Source of the DNA: Fallopia convolvulus
Taxonomy: Eukaryota; Streptophyta; Magnoliopsida; Caryophyllales; Polygonaceae
Assembly: GCA_964016875.1 (NCBI GenBank)
Contig: OZ024724.1
Coordinates: 23,172,200-23,236,199 of the forward strand
Reading direction: 5' to 3'
DNA length: 64,000 nt
The notes under the pieces were generated by a model. It did no database searches, was not told the DNA's origin, and saw nothing but the letters and a program-made list of their open reading frames with translations. The position numbers and the translations under genes are program-made. Position 1 is the first letter of the stretch; each line of letters opens with the position of its first letter. This document shows positions 45,521-56,894 of this stretch, in pieces.

Positions 45521-45542
45521 TCTTGTTTGTGTGACCTTGCTT
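45521..45542 (+). repeat. 22-bp filler copied from nearby LTR sequence
   Basis: The 22 bases at the deletion junction (starting TCTTGTTTGTGTGACC) are identical to 46062-46083, about 540 bp downstream in the same LTR. They are absent from the 5' LTR at this place. Confidence 0.75.
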
Positions 45543-47024
45543 AATAGATTAATTAATATTTTAACTTTTCAAGGGGAGTGTGTTGACTTTCAAAATCTTA
45601 TAATATTTATATAATGTAAATATTCTATACAGAATTCTTGGGATATTACAATTAAGAAATAATAATAAAGAATATTATTATTTTATCACCTCCATCTAAA
45701 TTATTATTATAATAATTTAGTTTATAAACTCTCTTATAAAAAGGAATATAAGAGAAAAATGAAACCATAGAAGAGTTCAGGATTTTATTAAAAATTCTCT
45801 CGTATCTCTCGCGTCGTTAGGTCGAGATCTCGTTCCGTCTAAGTCATCAATTTTTGTTCATTCGATCGTAAACGCTCGCTAAGCTAAGGCAAGTGGAATT
45901 TCTCCTTGTAGCCTCGATATTTCGTTTCCGTGAAATTTCTCGATGTTGGGAACAACTTGTTTGCTAATAATAAATGAATCTAGGAATATCGATTGTTAGA
46001 AATAATGACCGCTTGTTATCGTTATTACAATTATTAATGTTCAATAGGATTATTATGCTAGTCTTGTTTGTGTGACCTTGCTTGTTTACGATCTCTTTTC
46101 GAGATCGGTTTGGATTAAATAGTAAGGGGTGCGGGATTAACCCGACAACTCTACATAACCTACTAAGTTGCATGACACCATGCCTAAATTCCGCGACTTT
46201 AAAGATCATGATCTAATATCTGCCCCTGTTCGGAGGAGGGAGGTGCGAACCCTAGCTAGGTGCCGGAACTTCGTTCCCATAAGTGGACCCGGGCCCATTC
46301 ATGGCCCTCCACACTCTTAAAATACATTAACATAAGTGATAGTTTTATCACAACATAAGATAAGTGCCAAAGCACAATTAAAAGAAACTAAAATCGGGTC
46401 GGAATAGTACAACTTGCTTGGAAGACCACCTGGCTCCCGGTTCTTGAAATGATCGTCTTTCCAATCTGAATGCTTATTCGGGCTTGTCAAGGTGGGTTTA
46501 GTACTTAAGCGCCTTCGGGCCACCTCCCCGATCTGGAGCACAGAATAAGATGAGGTTGGTTGAGGTCCGACAAGGGCGCGAGAGGTTTTCAAAACTTGTA
46601 TGAATTAATAACGTTCCCAACATACTTTCTAATCTATGAAGTTCTACAATCTCATAGTTCTTCCTTTCAGGTTAAGAGTTATCTCATCTCGAGATTTACT
46701 CATTTCCGTTCTTCAAGATCTACATAAAGATTCTACCTCTTAAACACATCCCAATAATCTCTCTCGAATAACCTAAATTACCATACTACCCTTGAGAATT
46801 TCCATTCTCACTTGCTTAGTCTCCTTAGACTAATTCCACTATTTCCGCATTTTTGCATGGTATTTCTCGACCTTTGCGACAAATGCCAGACCCTAGGAAA
46901 TTCACATCGAAGGTTTGAAGACAAAGTCTAGAAGGCTCGAGAAGAATTATGCAAGGATACAAGGTCAAGGCAAGACGACATTGAAGGAAGGAAGGACTTC
47001 TAGCTCGGTCCTTAGAAAATATGG

Positions 47025-47089
47025 ACTTCCCAGGAGGTCACCCGTCGTAGTACTACTCTCGCCCTTGTACGCTTAACTTCTGAGTTCTT
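47025..47089 (-). promoter_or_regulatory. 5S rRNA-like segment, Cassandra left LTR
   Basis: The minus strand has the 5S gene internal promoter order: AGTTAAGCGT, then GGCGAGAGTAGTACTA, then GGTGACCTCCTGGGAAGTC. It is a retrotransposon LTR part, not a 5S gene. Confidence 0.8.
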
Positions 47090-47334
47090 TGTCCTCACTC
47101 GAACTCAGAAAAGGAAGAGCTCTTGTTGACATGGGGAACACCTCAATTCCTTATAAATTATCGGGGTGTTACAATCTCCCCCACTTAAACCACTTGACGT
47201 CCTCGTCAAGGCCCAAGGACCGCCCTCCGGGTCGAGTGACTGCCCACCGGGCAAAGCCAACTCGTAGCCAGAGTGGGCTCTGATACCATTTGTAAGGCCC
47301 GAGGCCTTAGAAGCGCAATCCCATGCCAACTTGA

Positions 47335-47399
47335 GAACTTCCCAGGAGGTCACCCATCCTGGTACTACTCTCGCCCTTGCACGCTTAACTTTTGAGTTT
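47335..47399 (-). promoter_or_regulatory. 5S rRNA-like segment, Cassandra right LTR
   Basis: Same segment as in the left LTR, with box C-like GGATGGGTGACC fully preserved on the minus strand. In Cassandra this part can bind the Pol III machinery. Confidence 0.82.
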
Positions 47400-47485
47400 T
47401 TTGTCCTCACTCGAACTCAGAAAAAGAAGAGATCTTGTTGACATGGTGAACACCTCAATTCCTTATAAATTATCGGGGTGTTACA

Positions 47486-48238
47486 TTCATACACCTCAAA
47501 GTAGAGGGTAATGTCTTCAACTATAGCTTTAGGACTTCTAGCTCGCCCAACGGGACCTTAGATGCAACTTTTCCATTGACGAGGGCTTCCGGTGACACCT
47601 CTAAATCTGGTTCTTGAAGCTTTGGTGGTGGAAGATATGGCACCACTTTCTCCTTGGCGGGATAAGTAGGTGTCCCGTCCTCTTCAACAAGGCACTCCGA
47701 TTTTGTTATCTCTTTAGCTTTCATTGGCGCCACCTCTTTAGTTGAATTTACTTGCCATTCATCAAATTCATATCTAGAATTTGACCTTTTGGATTCTCTT
47801 CGGGGTGGCCCAATAGAGTACCCAAAGGTCTATGAGCATTGACTGTGTTTTGATCCACTTGAGTCTTTTTCATCTTTTGTGCTTGCACCTTATAAGACAA
47901 CTCTTGCATCTCAACCGTGATATTCTCCATAGCAATCAACTCATAAGATTTCTTAGGAACCATTGGTGGAACAGGGTGAGGTCGAGCTTGATAGTCTGAC
48001 TTCAACACAAAGCAATGAGTTGTAACCTGAGGAAACGTGACCCTTAAGATTGGGCCACGACTAGTGAGCAACATGCACTCGCGAAGAGTAGTGGGTTGTG
48101 GTGGAAGATGTGCTTTGTAGCTTCAACTTCTAATAGCTCAACCTCATGTTGAGCAAAACCTTGCAAGCGGGCATTCATTTCAGCAATTGTCTGATGTAGA
48201 GCTTCCATAAATTCGTCACGGTTCGCCATAAGAGTCAC
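47486..48238 (-). pseudogene. Ath-1 gag and pol-start remnants
   Basis: Three minus-strand open pieces lie in changing frames. 48238-48044 has an MANRDEF start, then IAEMNARLQGF. 48074-47748 has the Athila-type gag end with RPLGTL-x-G-x-x-EENPKGQ. 47733-47521 has PYLPPPKLQEP and, after a stop, LKTLPSTLR, which resembles the start of RT. So the capsid centre and the protease are deleted, and RT starts but is lost at the Cassandra junction (47485). Confidence 0.6.
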
Positions 48239-48330
48239 CTACAACCGAAGACAAAAAGAAATTAATAAAAAAAAAACAAATGGGGACTTAGATGAACTAG
48301 TTCGTTAAAACCAGCTAAAACTATCAATAA

Positions 48331-48352
48331 TCCCCGACAACGGTGCCAAAAC
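48331..48352 (-). promoter_or_regulatory. Ath-1 primer-binding site (tRNA-Asp-like)
   Basis: Minus-strand TTTTGGCACCGTTGTCGGGG follows the LTR end. It matches the plant tRNA-Asp 3' end with about two mismatches, as in Athila elements. Confidence 0.7.
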
Positions 48353-48353
48353 T

Positions 48354-49861
48354 TGTTGTGATGGTTTCCCAAACACTTGCAAGAATACGAGATCTATTGT
48401 AGTAGATCAAGATCGAATCTTGAGGATTATGTCTGCTTTAGCTAATTCTAGACCTAATTTATAAGTCAAAGTATAATGATTGTGGAGTAATTCTAACTAA
48501 ACAACGTAAGTAAAACAAGTAAATAGCGATGTAAAAATATATGAGAAAGCAAAGTTCCAAGGCTAGGAATCCCCACACCTTTGATCCAAGGAGTTTGAAT
48601 CTCACTTCTACCTAAACTGAGTTGGATATTGTTTTATGAAGTTTATTGTCTAATGCTATAAATTAACTTTTCTCAAAGTATAACTCAATGTACTTCTATC
48701 AAATTAATAACCCACTCTCGTGGTGAAGCAAAATCGATAGAAGCCCTTTGAGCACTTAGAAGTCTAGATAGTAAACCAAACTTGCCCCACTCTCGTGATG
48801 CATCAAACTTGACTCAAACATCTATAAGTTCTATGACAATTAATCACATGAGAAACTAATCTCAAGTTCAATTCTAGTTTTTCCAAATAGAAACAACCAA
48901 CTCTCGATGCGTTCTCTCTATTTTGTTTACTTACTTAGACCACCACCTCTCGATGTGCAACATAAACAAGACTCTAACAAGTTTAAGCCTATTATATTAA
49001 GCCCCTAGAATCAAATCATATTAGTTTCCAACTCAATTCAAGTAAAAGGTATTGAATCTAATCCGCGTCACATTGTTGGGATCAACCCAACCCTAGGCTA
49101 GAACTAGAGAACTTAGCCTAGCATATTGAAATTCATAATCAAAACAATAAATTTAAACATAGAAGAAGAAGAAAAAGCAATATTAAAAGAGAAACTTACT
49201 AGGAATTTAATTGAAAGAAACAAAGTAGATCCAAGAGTGCAAATCCTTTAAATTGTAATCAACTAGAACAAAAACCCTAGAAATTGTCTCTTCTCTCCCC
49301 ACTTGAAATTAGAATAATGCATAATAATATTCTAACTTGTCTTCCAAGGATTTAAAATAAGATATAAAGTAATAATAATAAAGCCCATCCAAAAACAAAA
49401 CAAACTTGGGCCCAAAGCCAAGAAAGCGGATGCTGAAAATTGGAGCCGCCCGTCGTCACGACCGTGACGACCAAAATTTGCCTATGTTGTCCATCATTAC
49501 GACCGTGACGATATTTTTCATGACCGTGATGGTCTTTCAGGGCCTTATTTCTTCACTTTTACTTGTCAAATCTTGTCTCCTTCTTGTCACAACCTTGATA
49601 CTCCTTGTTATGCCCGTGATGATCATTAGAAAGCCTCCCGTAGACCCATCTTGACTCTTCATGACCTCCTTAGCTTCTTAATATATTCGTTAAGACTCCA
49701 AAAACACCACCTAAATACCTGAAAACACAACAAAAGGTGTGTAGACCTCCATACTACGAATAATACAAAGATCAACACAAAAACACTAAAACTAAACCTA
49801 GAAAGAGGAAAAAAACTACACCTAAATGCATATGCAAACTACTCAAAATATGATAACATCA
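48354..49861 (-). repeat. Ath-1 5' LTR (right), uninterrupted
   Basis: 1508 bp, plus-strand ends TGTTGTGATGG and ACATCA, next to ATGGA. It has a perfect 9-2-9 palindrome GTCGTCACGACCGTGACGAC (49453-49472) with partial copies to 49535, and a TATA-like CTTTATATC about 85 bp downstream on the minus strand (49362-49370). Confidence 0.9.
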
Positions 49862-49866
49862 ATGGA

Positions 49867-50162
49867 CTTGCTCTTTGGGCCATCGACCCGGGTGCAGTGC
49901 CCAAACCACTCGACATATTTACAATTCGGGAACAAAAACGCCCAAAAAACAACGATGGATCCCATATTTGGCTCGTCCCCTCCATAACAAACTAATCGAA
50001 ATTATAAACGGCATTTCAATCCATTACGGAATCCAAAAGTTAAGATGGCCAAAACCAACGATATAGGGAAATCAACCACCACTTATCGCCTTATGCCAAG
50101 GACTCCTTAAGGCTCTAAGTCGCGATATTCCCTGGATTCATGTCGAAGGCGATAAATTGTAG
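49867..50162 (+). pseudogene. Probable continuation of the LINE ORF2
   Basis: This sequence was joined to 12641 before Ath-1 inserted. Broken frames read LWAIDPGAVPKPLDIF and later a LIEIINGI and IPWIHVEGDK stretch, compatible with a LINE endonuclease or RNase H region. The match is weak and the exact domain is unsure. It ends where a gypsy gag begins. Confidence 0.35.
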
Positions 50163-51206
50163 TTGGTCACCGTCGTTCTTGGTGACAAGCTCGATGCACT
50201 TGAAGCTGCTTCTAAGGATGGTTCAAACTCAATTCTGAAAGATAATCCTCCTATACACCAAGAAATTGACCCAAATCAAGCTTCTGCAAGCAACAAAGGC
50301 AAGACACAAGTAGAAGAGGAAGAGTATGATTTGCTTGCTAACTATCCTCGATCAAGAGAAGACCACAACCTCCCAGACCATTATTCACCTAATGGTGGCC
50401 GTGGTAGAGGCTGTGGAGTTGGAGTAAGGCCATCGACGCACCCACATCAATCGCCGCCCCTCAAGCAGGTTGCGCCGCCCACTCATGTCACACAACACCA
50501 ACCTTACAACCACCCTTATGATGATCTAACATATGGTATCCAGGGGACGAGCAACCTCCATGGCATCCTCATGTTGATGATTTCTACAATGAAACTAAAG
50601 AAGTGGAAGAAATTCCACATGCTTATGGAGTTAGGAGGCAAAACAATAACAACAACCAGAATAATGCTCAAATTGGGAAACAAGATATAAAGATCGAAAT
50701 TGAACCATTCAATGGAGATTTTAATCCTGAAAAATATCTAGAGTGGGCGCAAGCTACTAGCTTCATTTTAGATCACATGGGCTATAAAGAATGGGAAAAG
50801 TGGCTTTTGTGTAATCCATTTTGTTAGGACCGCCAAAAATTGGTGGTTTCAAATGAAAAAGGATAGAAGAAGAAAGAATCTACCTCCTATTGCGACTTGG
50901 AACCAGCTGAAGTTTGTAATGAAAATGAAGTATGTGCGTGAAGAACACACTGAGAACATGAGGCTAAAAGTGGCCACTTGCAAACAAGGATTCAAGTCCC
51001 CTACTGAGTTCTTCAATGAGCTTGAAGATTTAAGTTTCAAGGTTGGAATTCATTATTCTCAAAGGTCCTTAAGGACCCAATTCATGGTTGGACTAAATCA
51101 ATCAATTAGAGACACACTTGAAGTGCAACAAATTAAGGATCTTAACATTCTTGTGCATTCAGCCCAATTACTCCAAGACTAGGTGCAAAGGAACAAACCT
51201 TGGAAC
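50163..51206 (+). pseudogene. Ty3/gypsy gag fragment
   Basis: The first open part (50163-50690) has a polar N-terminus with a GGRGRG patch and Pro/His-rich segment. The main domain continues one frame over from about 50603: IEPFNGDFNPEKYLEW, a stop near 50825, then KNLPPIATWNQLKFVMKMKYV and SPTEFFNELEDLSFKV, the retrotransposon gag signature. The C-terminal zinc knuckle is absent because the fragment ends at the Cassandra LTR (51207). No LTR belonging to it is seen. Confidence 0.68.
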
Positions 51207-51401
51207 TGTAAGGTCCGAGGCCTTAGAAGCATTATCCCATGCCAACCCGAGGACTTCCCAAGAGGTCACCCATCTTGGTACTACTCTCTCCCTTGCACGC
51301 TTAACTTCTGAGTTCTTTGTCCTCACTTGAACCCAGAAAAGGAAGAGCTCTTGTTGACATGGGTACCACCTCAATCTCTTATAAATCATCAGGGTGTTAC
51401 A
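51207..51401 (-). mobile_element. Cassandra solo LTR
   Basis: 195 bp, plus-strand TGTAAGGT...GTGTTACA, the same length as the Cassandra LTR at 47291. The minus-strand 5S-like segment is at 51250-51313. Flanks are GGAAC and TGAAC, only a partial match, and the sequences on the two sides are unrelated (gypsy gag, hAT). Confidence 0.85.
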
Positions 51402-52256
51402 TGAACTACATCTTGCATATTAATTACCAGAATATCATTAGCTTGACAAAATGTCTCTGTTTCTTGTACTAAATTATCCCATCCAAAATCTTTGTAATTT
51501 TGCAATTGATCCTTCACAATTCTAATTTGATTGATAAAATTTAAAAGGTTCTGATCTCCTTGCAAAGCCACTTGCAAAGCCATAGATAATGTATTTGTCC
51601 AACCCATCAAACGCTTCATCAACAACATAGGAAAGACAAACTCATAGCTTTGCATTTGGCAAAGTGCACCTCTGACTTAGGCTCGTGATTCAAGTTGAGT
51701 GCCATTTGTAAACACATTTTCAAGAACTTCTATAACTGAAGACCACATATCTTTCAAGAAAACTATGGTTGGATAGGGTGATCCTCATCGAGTATCAACT
51801 ACCACCTAACCTTATCAAAGAGGTCTCTTGATATTTTCCATTATCAGAACTGATTTCTCCATTTTTAAGCTATACTACCTTATTAGCATGCTCCGATTGT
51901 CGAAGGTTATCTGCTCTTTTACAAGAATATCCACATATATTCAAAATCAATCCAAGATCATTAAAAAAGTCACAAGTGTATCGATTCACCTTGCATACAA
52001 CAACAACCACCAATTGGAGTTGATGTGCAAAATAATGCACATACCAAGCACTAGAATTTCCCCTCAAAATAAGTGCATTCAAGCCATTAAATTCAACTCT
52101 TATGTTTGATGCACCATCATATCCTTGACCTCTCAATCTAGATAAAAACAAACCATATTTGGCAAAAAAGAATCAATACCCTCCTTCAAACATATTGCTG
52201 ATGTCTCTCTCACATGAACCAAACCTAAAAATCGTTCCACCACTTGCCCGTTCTTG
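51402..52256 (-). pseudogene. hAT transposase relic, C-terminal part
   Basis: The minus-strand reading continues from 58240 across the Ath-5 target site as RYVN-KNGQVVERF. It has LRGQGYDGASN (about 52140), the WYVH-x-FAHQLQLVVV motif (about 52035) and further helical sequence to 51405. These are motifs of plant TTF-type zinc finger/hAT proteins. Frameshifts are present and the final dimerisation region is cut off by Cassandra at 51401. Confidence 0.68.
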
Positions 52257-52261
52257 TTTAC

Positions 52262-53612
52262 TGTTGAAAGGGTTTCTTGACAATAAATAAATTTATAATC
52301 AAGACCCCACTGAGTACAGGGGAGTCAGGTTCGTCCACGGGAGATAGTCAGTATCAAGTTTTGTTACTTTTCACGCAAGCAAGCAATCAAAAGCAAGGAG
52401 TTTTTATCAAGGAAGAGAAATTTTAAGGTTTAGGGTATCCCCACAACAACAATCATGCATACAAATGCTCATGAAACACATAGATCATGCTTTTATCACA
52501 TAAAGGTGTCAACTTTCGTCAACCTAAGCAAGTAAATCAACTAACTTTCGTCAAATTAATAAACTTACTATCTAATCTCTTCTACATCAACTAGGATAGA
52601 TTCGCTTTCGCTTCAAAACCCTAAATTGACTTTTCTGATTCAAGGTTTCCGCTTTCTCTTCAACTATGAATGAGAAATTCCAATCCACTTTCGTTTCAAG
52701 GAGTTAAGAGCAAGAGAGAAGATTCATGCAATAAAAACAATCAATTCATGATCATAAACAAGCATGCAGAACCATTGTTGGGTTTCACCCCAACCTTAGA
52801 GAGAGAGACTACTCACTAATCATAATTAAAAACATCTAAATTAATAAAAGGGAAACTTACAAGCAAATCCAACAAACTTGTCTTCCAAGTAACTCCACAA
52901 TATCGCCCCTCTATCCTCTCCTCACGCCTCTCTCTCTCTCGTCTCTCTCCTTCTCCGCTCTACTCTCTCTAACTTCCTCCCCCTTACTTGCCCTCCAAGG
53001 CAATCTATTGTGTAGTCAAGCAAAGGGTAGACAAGAGTTTATATAGAAAAGCTAATCTATCTTTGAAGCTATCTATAAGGAAATAATATCTTCTAATAAG
53101 ATATATCCCTTCTATCTATCTAAAAAAACATAAAAGGAAATAGGATAAAAGCCTTTAAAACACGCCGACTCGGGTCTCCATTGTGTCTCGGGGTGGCTCG
53201 GTACCGACCCAAAGTGGGTCGTCACCGACCTTTTTCAGCACTAAATCAGTCTTGAGTAAAACTTGCGTAGCGGCTACGTTAAAACTCCGTTTGACTCGAT
53301 TCTTTTTCCTATGTTCTTGTAACGAATTTCTCTATCTCTTTCCAAGCTTGAACTTGATCTTCAATGACTTCATGAACTTCATTCCTTGAGCTTTCCCTTA
53401 AGTGCTTCTCTTCGGTTTTGCTCTTTTCCTCAAAATAGCTCCAAATAGCTTTTAAAAACCTACAAAACACCACCAAAGCTTATGTATACTCCATATCTTA
53501 AGGAAATACAAAAACCTACACAAATGACTCAAAACAAAACACAAAACTAAAGAAAAAGACTCAAACACACTAAAAACACACCCTAAAAACACGACTAACA
53601 AGGCGGACATCA
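52262..53612 (-). repeat. Ath-5 LTR A (3' LTR)
   Basis: Complete, plus-strand TGTTGAAAGG to GGACATCA. Word cluster with CTCGGTACCGACC and GGGTCGTCACCGACC at 53187-53232; minus-strand TATA box CTATATAAAC at 53037-53046. A CT-rich microsatellite lies at 52925-52960. Confidence 0.87.
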
Positions 53613-54053
53613 AAATACCCCATACTTAGACTTGTTTGTCCTCAAGCAATCAACAAGACAAGAATCAAAACCATCAGCACATATATCAAGTCAATGCCTT
53701 CATCAAAAGCAACATCAAAGCACAAGTAGAAATAGATAGACAAGTGAATCTAACATCATCACACATATATGAGCAACCTCAAGCAAAAGAAACTATGAAT
53801 CCAACCTCATAAGGGTAATGTGTTTCTCTTAACTCTCAAGTGTTTGGGCATAGAATAACAACTCTCAACTCAATCCAATATGCAAAAATCAACATAGTCA
53901 TTGTTACTTATATCACCAAACTCTCCACCAAAGATGTCAAAACACATAAAAATACACAAAGCTGAGTTCCCTTTTCCCATACCCCATACTTAAACCAAAC
54001 AGTGTCCGCACCGTTTAAAGCAAAGACAAGAAAAGAAAAAGGATAAGAAAAAC
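53613..54053 (-). other. Ath-5 internal piece 1 (short)
   Basis: 3' noncoding sequence. Starts with the Athila-type ACCCCATACTTAGACTTG next to LTR A. Compared with piece 2 it lacks about 1.06 kb, with a join at about 53955 in a short ACACAAA match. Confidence 0.75.
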
Positions 54054-55393
54054 GGTTTCTTGACAACAAATAAATTTATAATCAAGACCCCGCTGAGTAC
54101 AAGGGAGTCAGGTTCGTCCACGAGAGATAGTCAGTATCAAGTTTTGTTACTTTTCACGCAAGCTAGCAATCAAAAGCAAGGAGTTTTTATCAAGGAAGAG
54201 AAATTCTAAGGTTTAGGGTATCCCCACAACCACAATCATGCATACAAACGCTCATGAAACACATAGATCATGCTTTTATCACATAAAGGTGTCAACTTTC
54301 ATCAACCTAAGCAAGTAAATCAACTAACTTTCGTCAAATTAATAAACTTACTATCTAATCTCTTCTACATCAACTAGGATAGATCCGCTTTCGCTTCAAA
54401 ACCCTAAATTGACTTTTCTGATTCAAGGTTTCCACTTTCGCTTCAACTATGAATGAAAAATTCCAATCCACTTTCGTTTCAAGGAGTTAAGAGCAAGAGA
54501 GAAGATTCATGCAATAAAAACAATCAATTCATGATCATAAACAAGCATGCAGAACCATTGTTGGGTTTAACCCCAACCTTAGAGAGAGAAACTACTCACT
54601 AATCATAATTAAAAACATCTAAATTAATAAAAGGGAAACTTACAAGCAAATCCAACAAACTTGTCTTCCAAGTAACTCCACAATATCGCACCTCTATCCT
54701 CTCCTCACGCCTCTCTCTCTCGTCTCTCTCCTTCTCCGCTCTACTCTCTCTAACTTCCTCCCCTTACTTGCCCTCCAAGGCAATCTATTGTGTAGTCAAA
54801 CAAAGGGTAGACAAGAGTTTATATAGAAAAGCTAATCTATCTTTGAAGCTATCTATAAGGAAATAATATCTTCTAATAAGATATATCCCCTCTATCAATC
54901 TAAAAAAACATAAAAGGAAATAGGATAAAAGCCTTTAAAACACGCCGACTCGGATCTCCGTTGTGTCTCGGGGTGGCTCGGTATGGACCCAAAGTGGGTC
55001 GTCACCATCCTTTTTCAGCACTAAAATCAGTCTTGAGTAAAACTTGCGTAGCGGCTACGTTACAACTCCGTTTGACTCGATTCTTTTTCCTATGTTCTTG
55101 TAACGAATTTCTCTATCTCTTTCCAAGGTTGAACTTGATCTTCAATGACTTCATGAACTTCATTTCTTGAGCTTTCCCTTAAGTGCTTCTCTTCGGTTTT
55201 GCTCTTTTCCTCAAAATAGCTCCAAATAGCTTTTAAAAACCTACAAAACACCACCAAAGCTTATGTAGACTCCATATCTTAAGGAAATACAAAAACCTAC
55301 ACAAATGACTCAAAACAAAACACAAAACTAAAGAAAAAGACTCAAACACACTAAAAACACACCCTAAAAACACGACTAAAAAGGCGGACATCA
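54054..55393 (-). repeat. Ath-5 LTR B (middle)
   Basis: It lacks the first approximately 9 bases of LTR A (plus strand). Its left border is identical to that of LTR C. It shares many positions with LTR C against LTR A, which suggests B and C were duplicated from each other. Confidence 0.85.
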
Positions 55394-56894
55394 AAATACC
55401 ACATACTTAGACTTGTTTGTCCTCAAGCAATCAACAAGACAAGAATCAAAACCATCAACACATATATCAAGTCAATGCCTTCATCAAAAGCAACATCAAA
55501 GCACAAGTAGAAATAGATAGACAAGTGAATCTAACATCATCACACATATATGAGCAACCTCAAGCAAAAGAAACTATGAATCCAACTTCATAAGGGTAAT
55601 GTGTTTCTCTTAACTCTCAAGTGTTTGGGCATAGAATAACAACTCTCAACTCAATCCAATATGCAAAAATTAACATAGTCATTGTTACTTACATCACCAA
55701 ACTCTCCACCAAAGATGTCAAAACACATAAAAATCATCAAGAGAACTTAGGCTCAATGAAAAACTTCATAGAAGTTTCCATTCGGCCAGGTTGTAATGGG
55801 GCTTGGTAAAGACAATAAGGCGTGGAAAATTTTGGTCATGTGGTGCTAATAATATCCGGGAATCAAAGACTCCTAAAAACTCTCACATTACCAAAACTCT
55901 CATAAAAGATTACACCAAACTCTCTCTTCTTTATGCACTTTCTATCACTTACCCATTTATCTCCACTTAATCTTGCTTCTAATTTTTAAAGAAATTTGGC
56001 TCATGCACATTATTCACTATTCAACTCTTTCTTTCTTTTCCTTTTTCTCTTACTCCCTTATGATCTTCATTTTTTTCTTCTCTATGGGAGGTTGGTACCA
56101 ATCTTTTTTTGTCTCTTTCTTTGCAAGTGCATTCTGGGAACCAAATTCCTTTTACATAACAAACTGCAAGATTTTCTTAACTTTTTACATCCCATAATTA
56201 CCCCACACTTGAAATAAATAATCTCACTCAACAAAATTATCACAACCAATACTAAGTCCTAATCCCCGGATAGGGTCAAGCTTATCTTGGCTAGGGAATA
56301 ATTTTGTGGAGCTAAAAATAAAAGGCTTAAGGCTCAACTTGGCTTCAAAAAGAGGATAATGCAAAGGTAGGTAAAAGAAAGGATAAAAAGTGGCTAAAAC
56401 AAATAAGTTCTCCATCATATGAAATCACATGTAATGAACTACTATCTCATATAGGTCTCAAGTAATAGATAACCATGCAATGACAAGAGATAATATGCAT
56501 AAGGAGAGTAAATCACACAAGAAAAGGAGAGGGATTTTTGATGTTCTCCCTATAAGGCCAAAAATAACTCACAAGGTAATAATTTTGTTGGATTTCAGAC
56601 ACTTCTACCTAAGATCATATGTGCTAAATTTCATCACACGCTAAATATCCACATAAAAACAATTTTTTCAACATGATTCAGGCAAAGCTATCAAAACATG
56701 CTATGGAATTACATGATCAAGCAAGTTAAAGTATATCATAGAACATCTAAGTGGAATATTAACAATCCTAAAAACACAAACAAAAAAAAAACTGACACAA
56801 AACTGAGTTCCCTTTTCCCATACCCCATACTTAAACCAAACAGTGTCCTCACCGTTTAAAGCAAAGAAAAGAAAAGAAAAAGGATAAGAAAAAC
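55394..56894 (-). other. Ath-5 internal piece 2
   Basis: 3' noncoding sequence of an Athila-type element. Conserved block at 56262-56345 (CCGGATAGGGTCAAGCTTAT) and a second at 56455-56590, both matching Ath-0. It ends ACGGTTTCTTGAC at LTR C with no primer site between. T-rich open frames at 55973-56217 are composition effects. Confidence 0.72.

Larger units (their letters stand above)
20235..46993 (+). mobile_element. Tg-2: gag-only gypsy element with very long LTRs
   Basis: The 5' LTR starts TGTAATACCC at 20235 and ends GGTGTTACA at 40220, split by Tek-3. A tRNA-Met primer site follows at 40225, a gag ORF is at 41856-43061, then noncoding DNA, a polypurine tract (44366-44372), and the 3' LTR from 44379. 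The 3' LTR is truncated at about 46993, so no target duplication can be confirmed (GAAAT precedes the 5' LTR). No protease, RT or integrase is present. The GGGGACGAAAC...AAGGGGG region before the 3' LTR resembles Del/Tekay elements. The layout fits the nonautonomous TR-GAG class. Confidence 0.75.
44379..46993 (+). repeat. Tg-2 3' LTR, internally deleted and truncated
   Basis: It starts TGTAATACCGC and follows the 5' LTR to about 45515. There a large segment is missing and replaced by a 22-bp filler, after which the alignment resumes (45543) and ends near 46993, about 360 bp short of the expected GTGTTACA end. Confidence 0.82.
47008..47485 (-). mobile_element. Cassandra TRIM element with 5S-derived LTRs
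   Basis: Left LTR 47008-47173 (one end damaged), internal 47174-47290, right LTR 47291-47485 (195 bp, TGTAAGGC...GTGTTACA on the plus strand). On the minus strand the primer site TGGTATCAGAGCC (47275-47287) follows the right LTR and a purine tract AGTGGGGGAGAT precedes the left one. The internal part is only about 117 bp and encodes nothing. LTRs with a 5S rRNA-like segment, a tRNA-Met primer site and tiny size define Cassandra. Confidence 0.88.
12642..49861 (-). mobile_element. Ath-1: Athila-type LTR retrotransposon hosting nested insertions (TSD ATGGA)
   Basis: Two LTRs of one family bound it: left (3') 12642-18797 and right (5') 48354-49861. Both begin TGT-C/T-GTGATGG and end GACATCA/AACATCA on the plus strand. 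The 5-bp target duplication ATGGA is at 12637-12641 and 49862-49866. Own internal sequence remains only at 18798-20234 (3' noncoding) and 47486-48353 (gag remnants and primer site). RT, RNase H and integrase are absent. All other DNA inside came from later insertions, so this is the oldest datable layer of the nest. Confidence 0.9.

Noticed and set aside
47025..47399. 5S rRNA genes on the minus strand
   Set aside because: Only the internal-promoter half of 5S is present, and it lies inside 195-bp LTRs with a primer site and polypurine tract. It is Cassandra.
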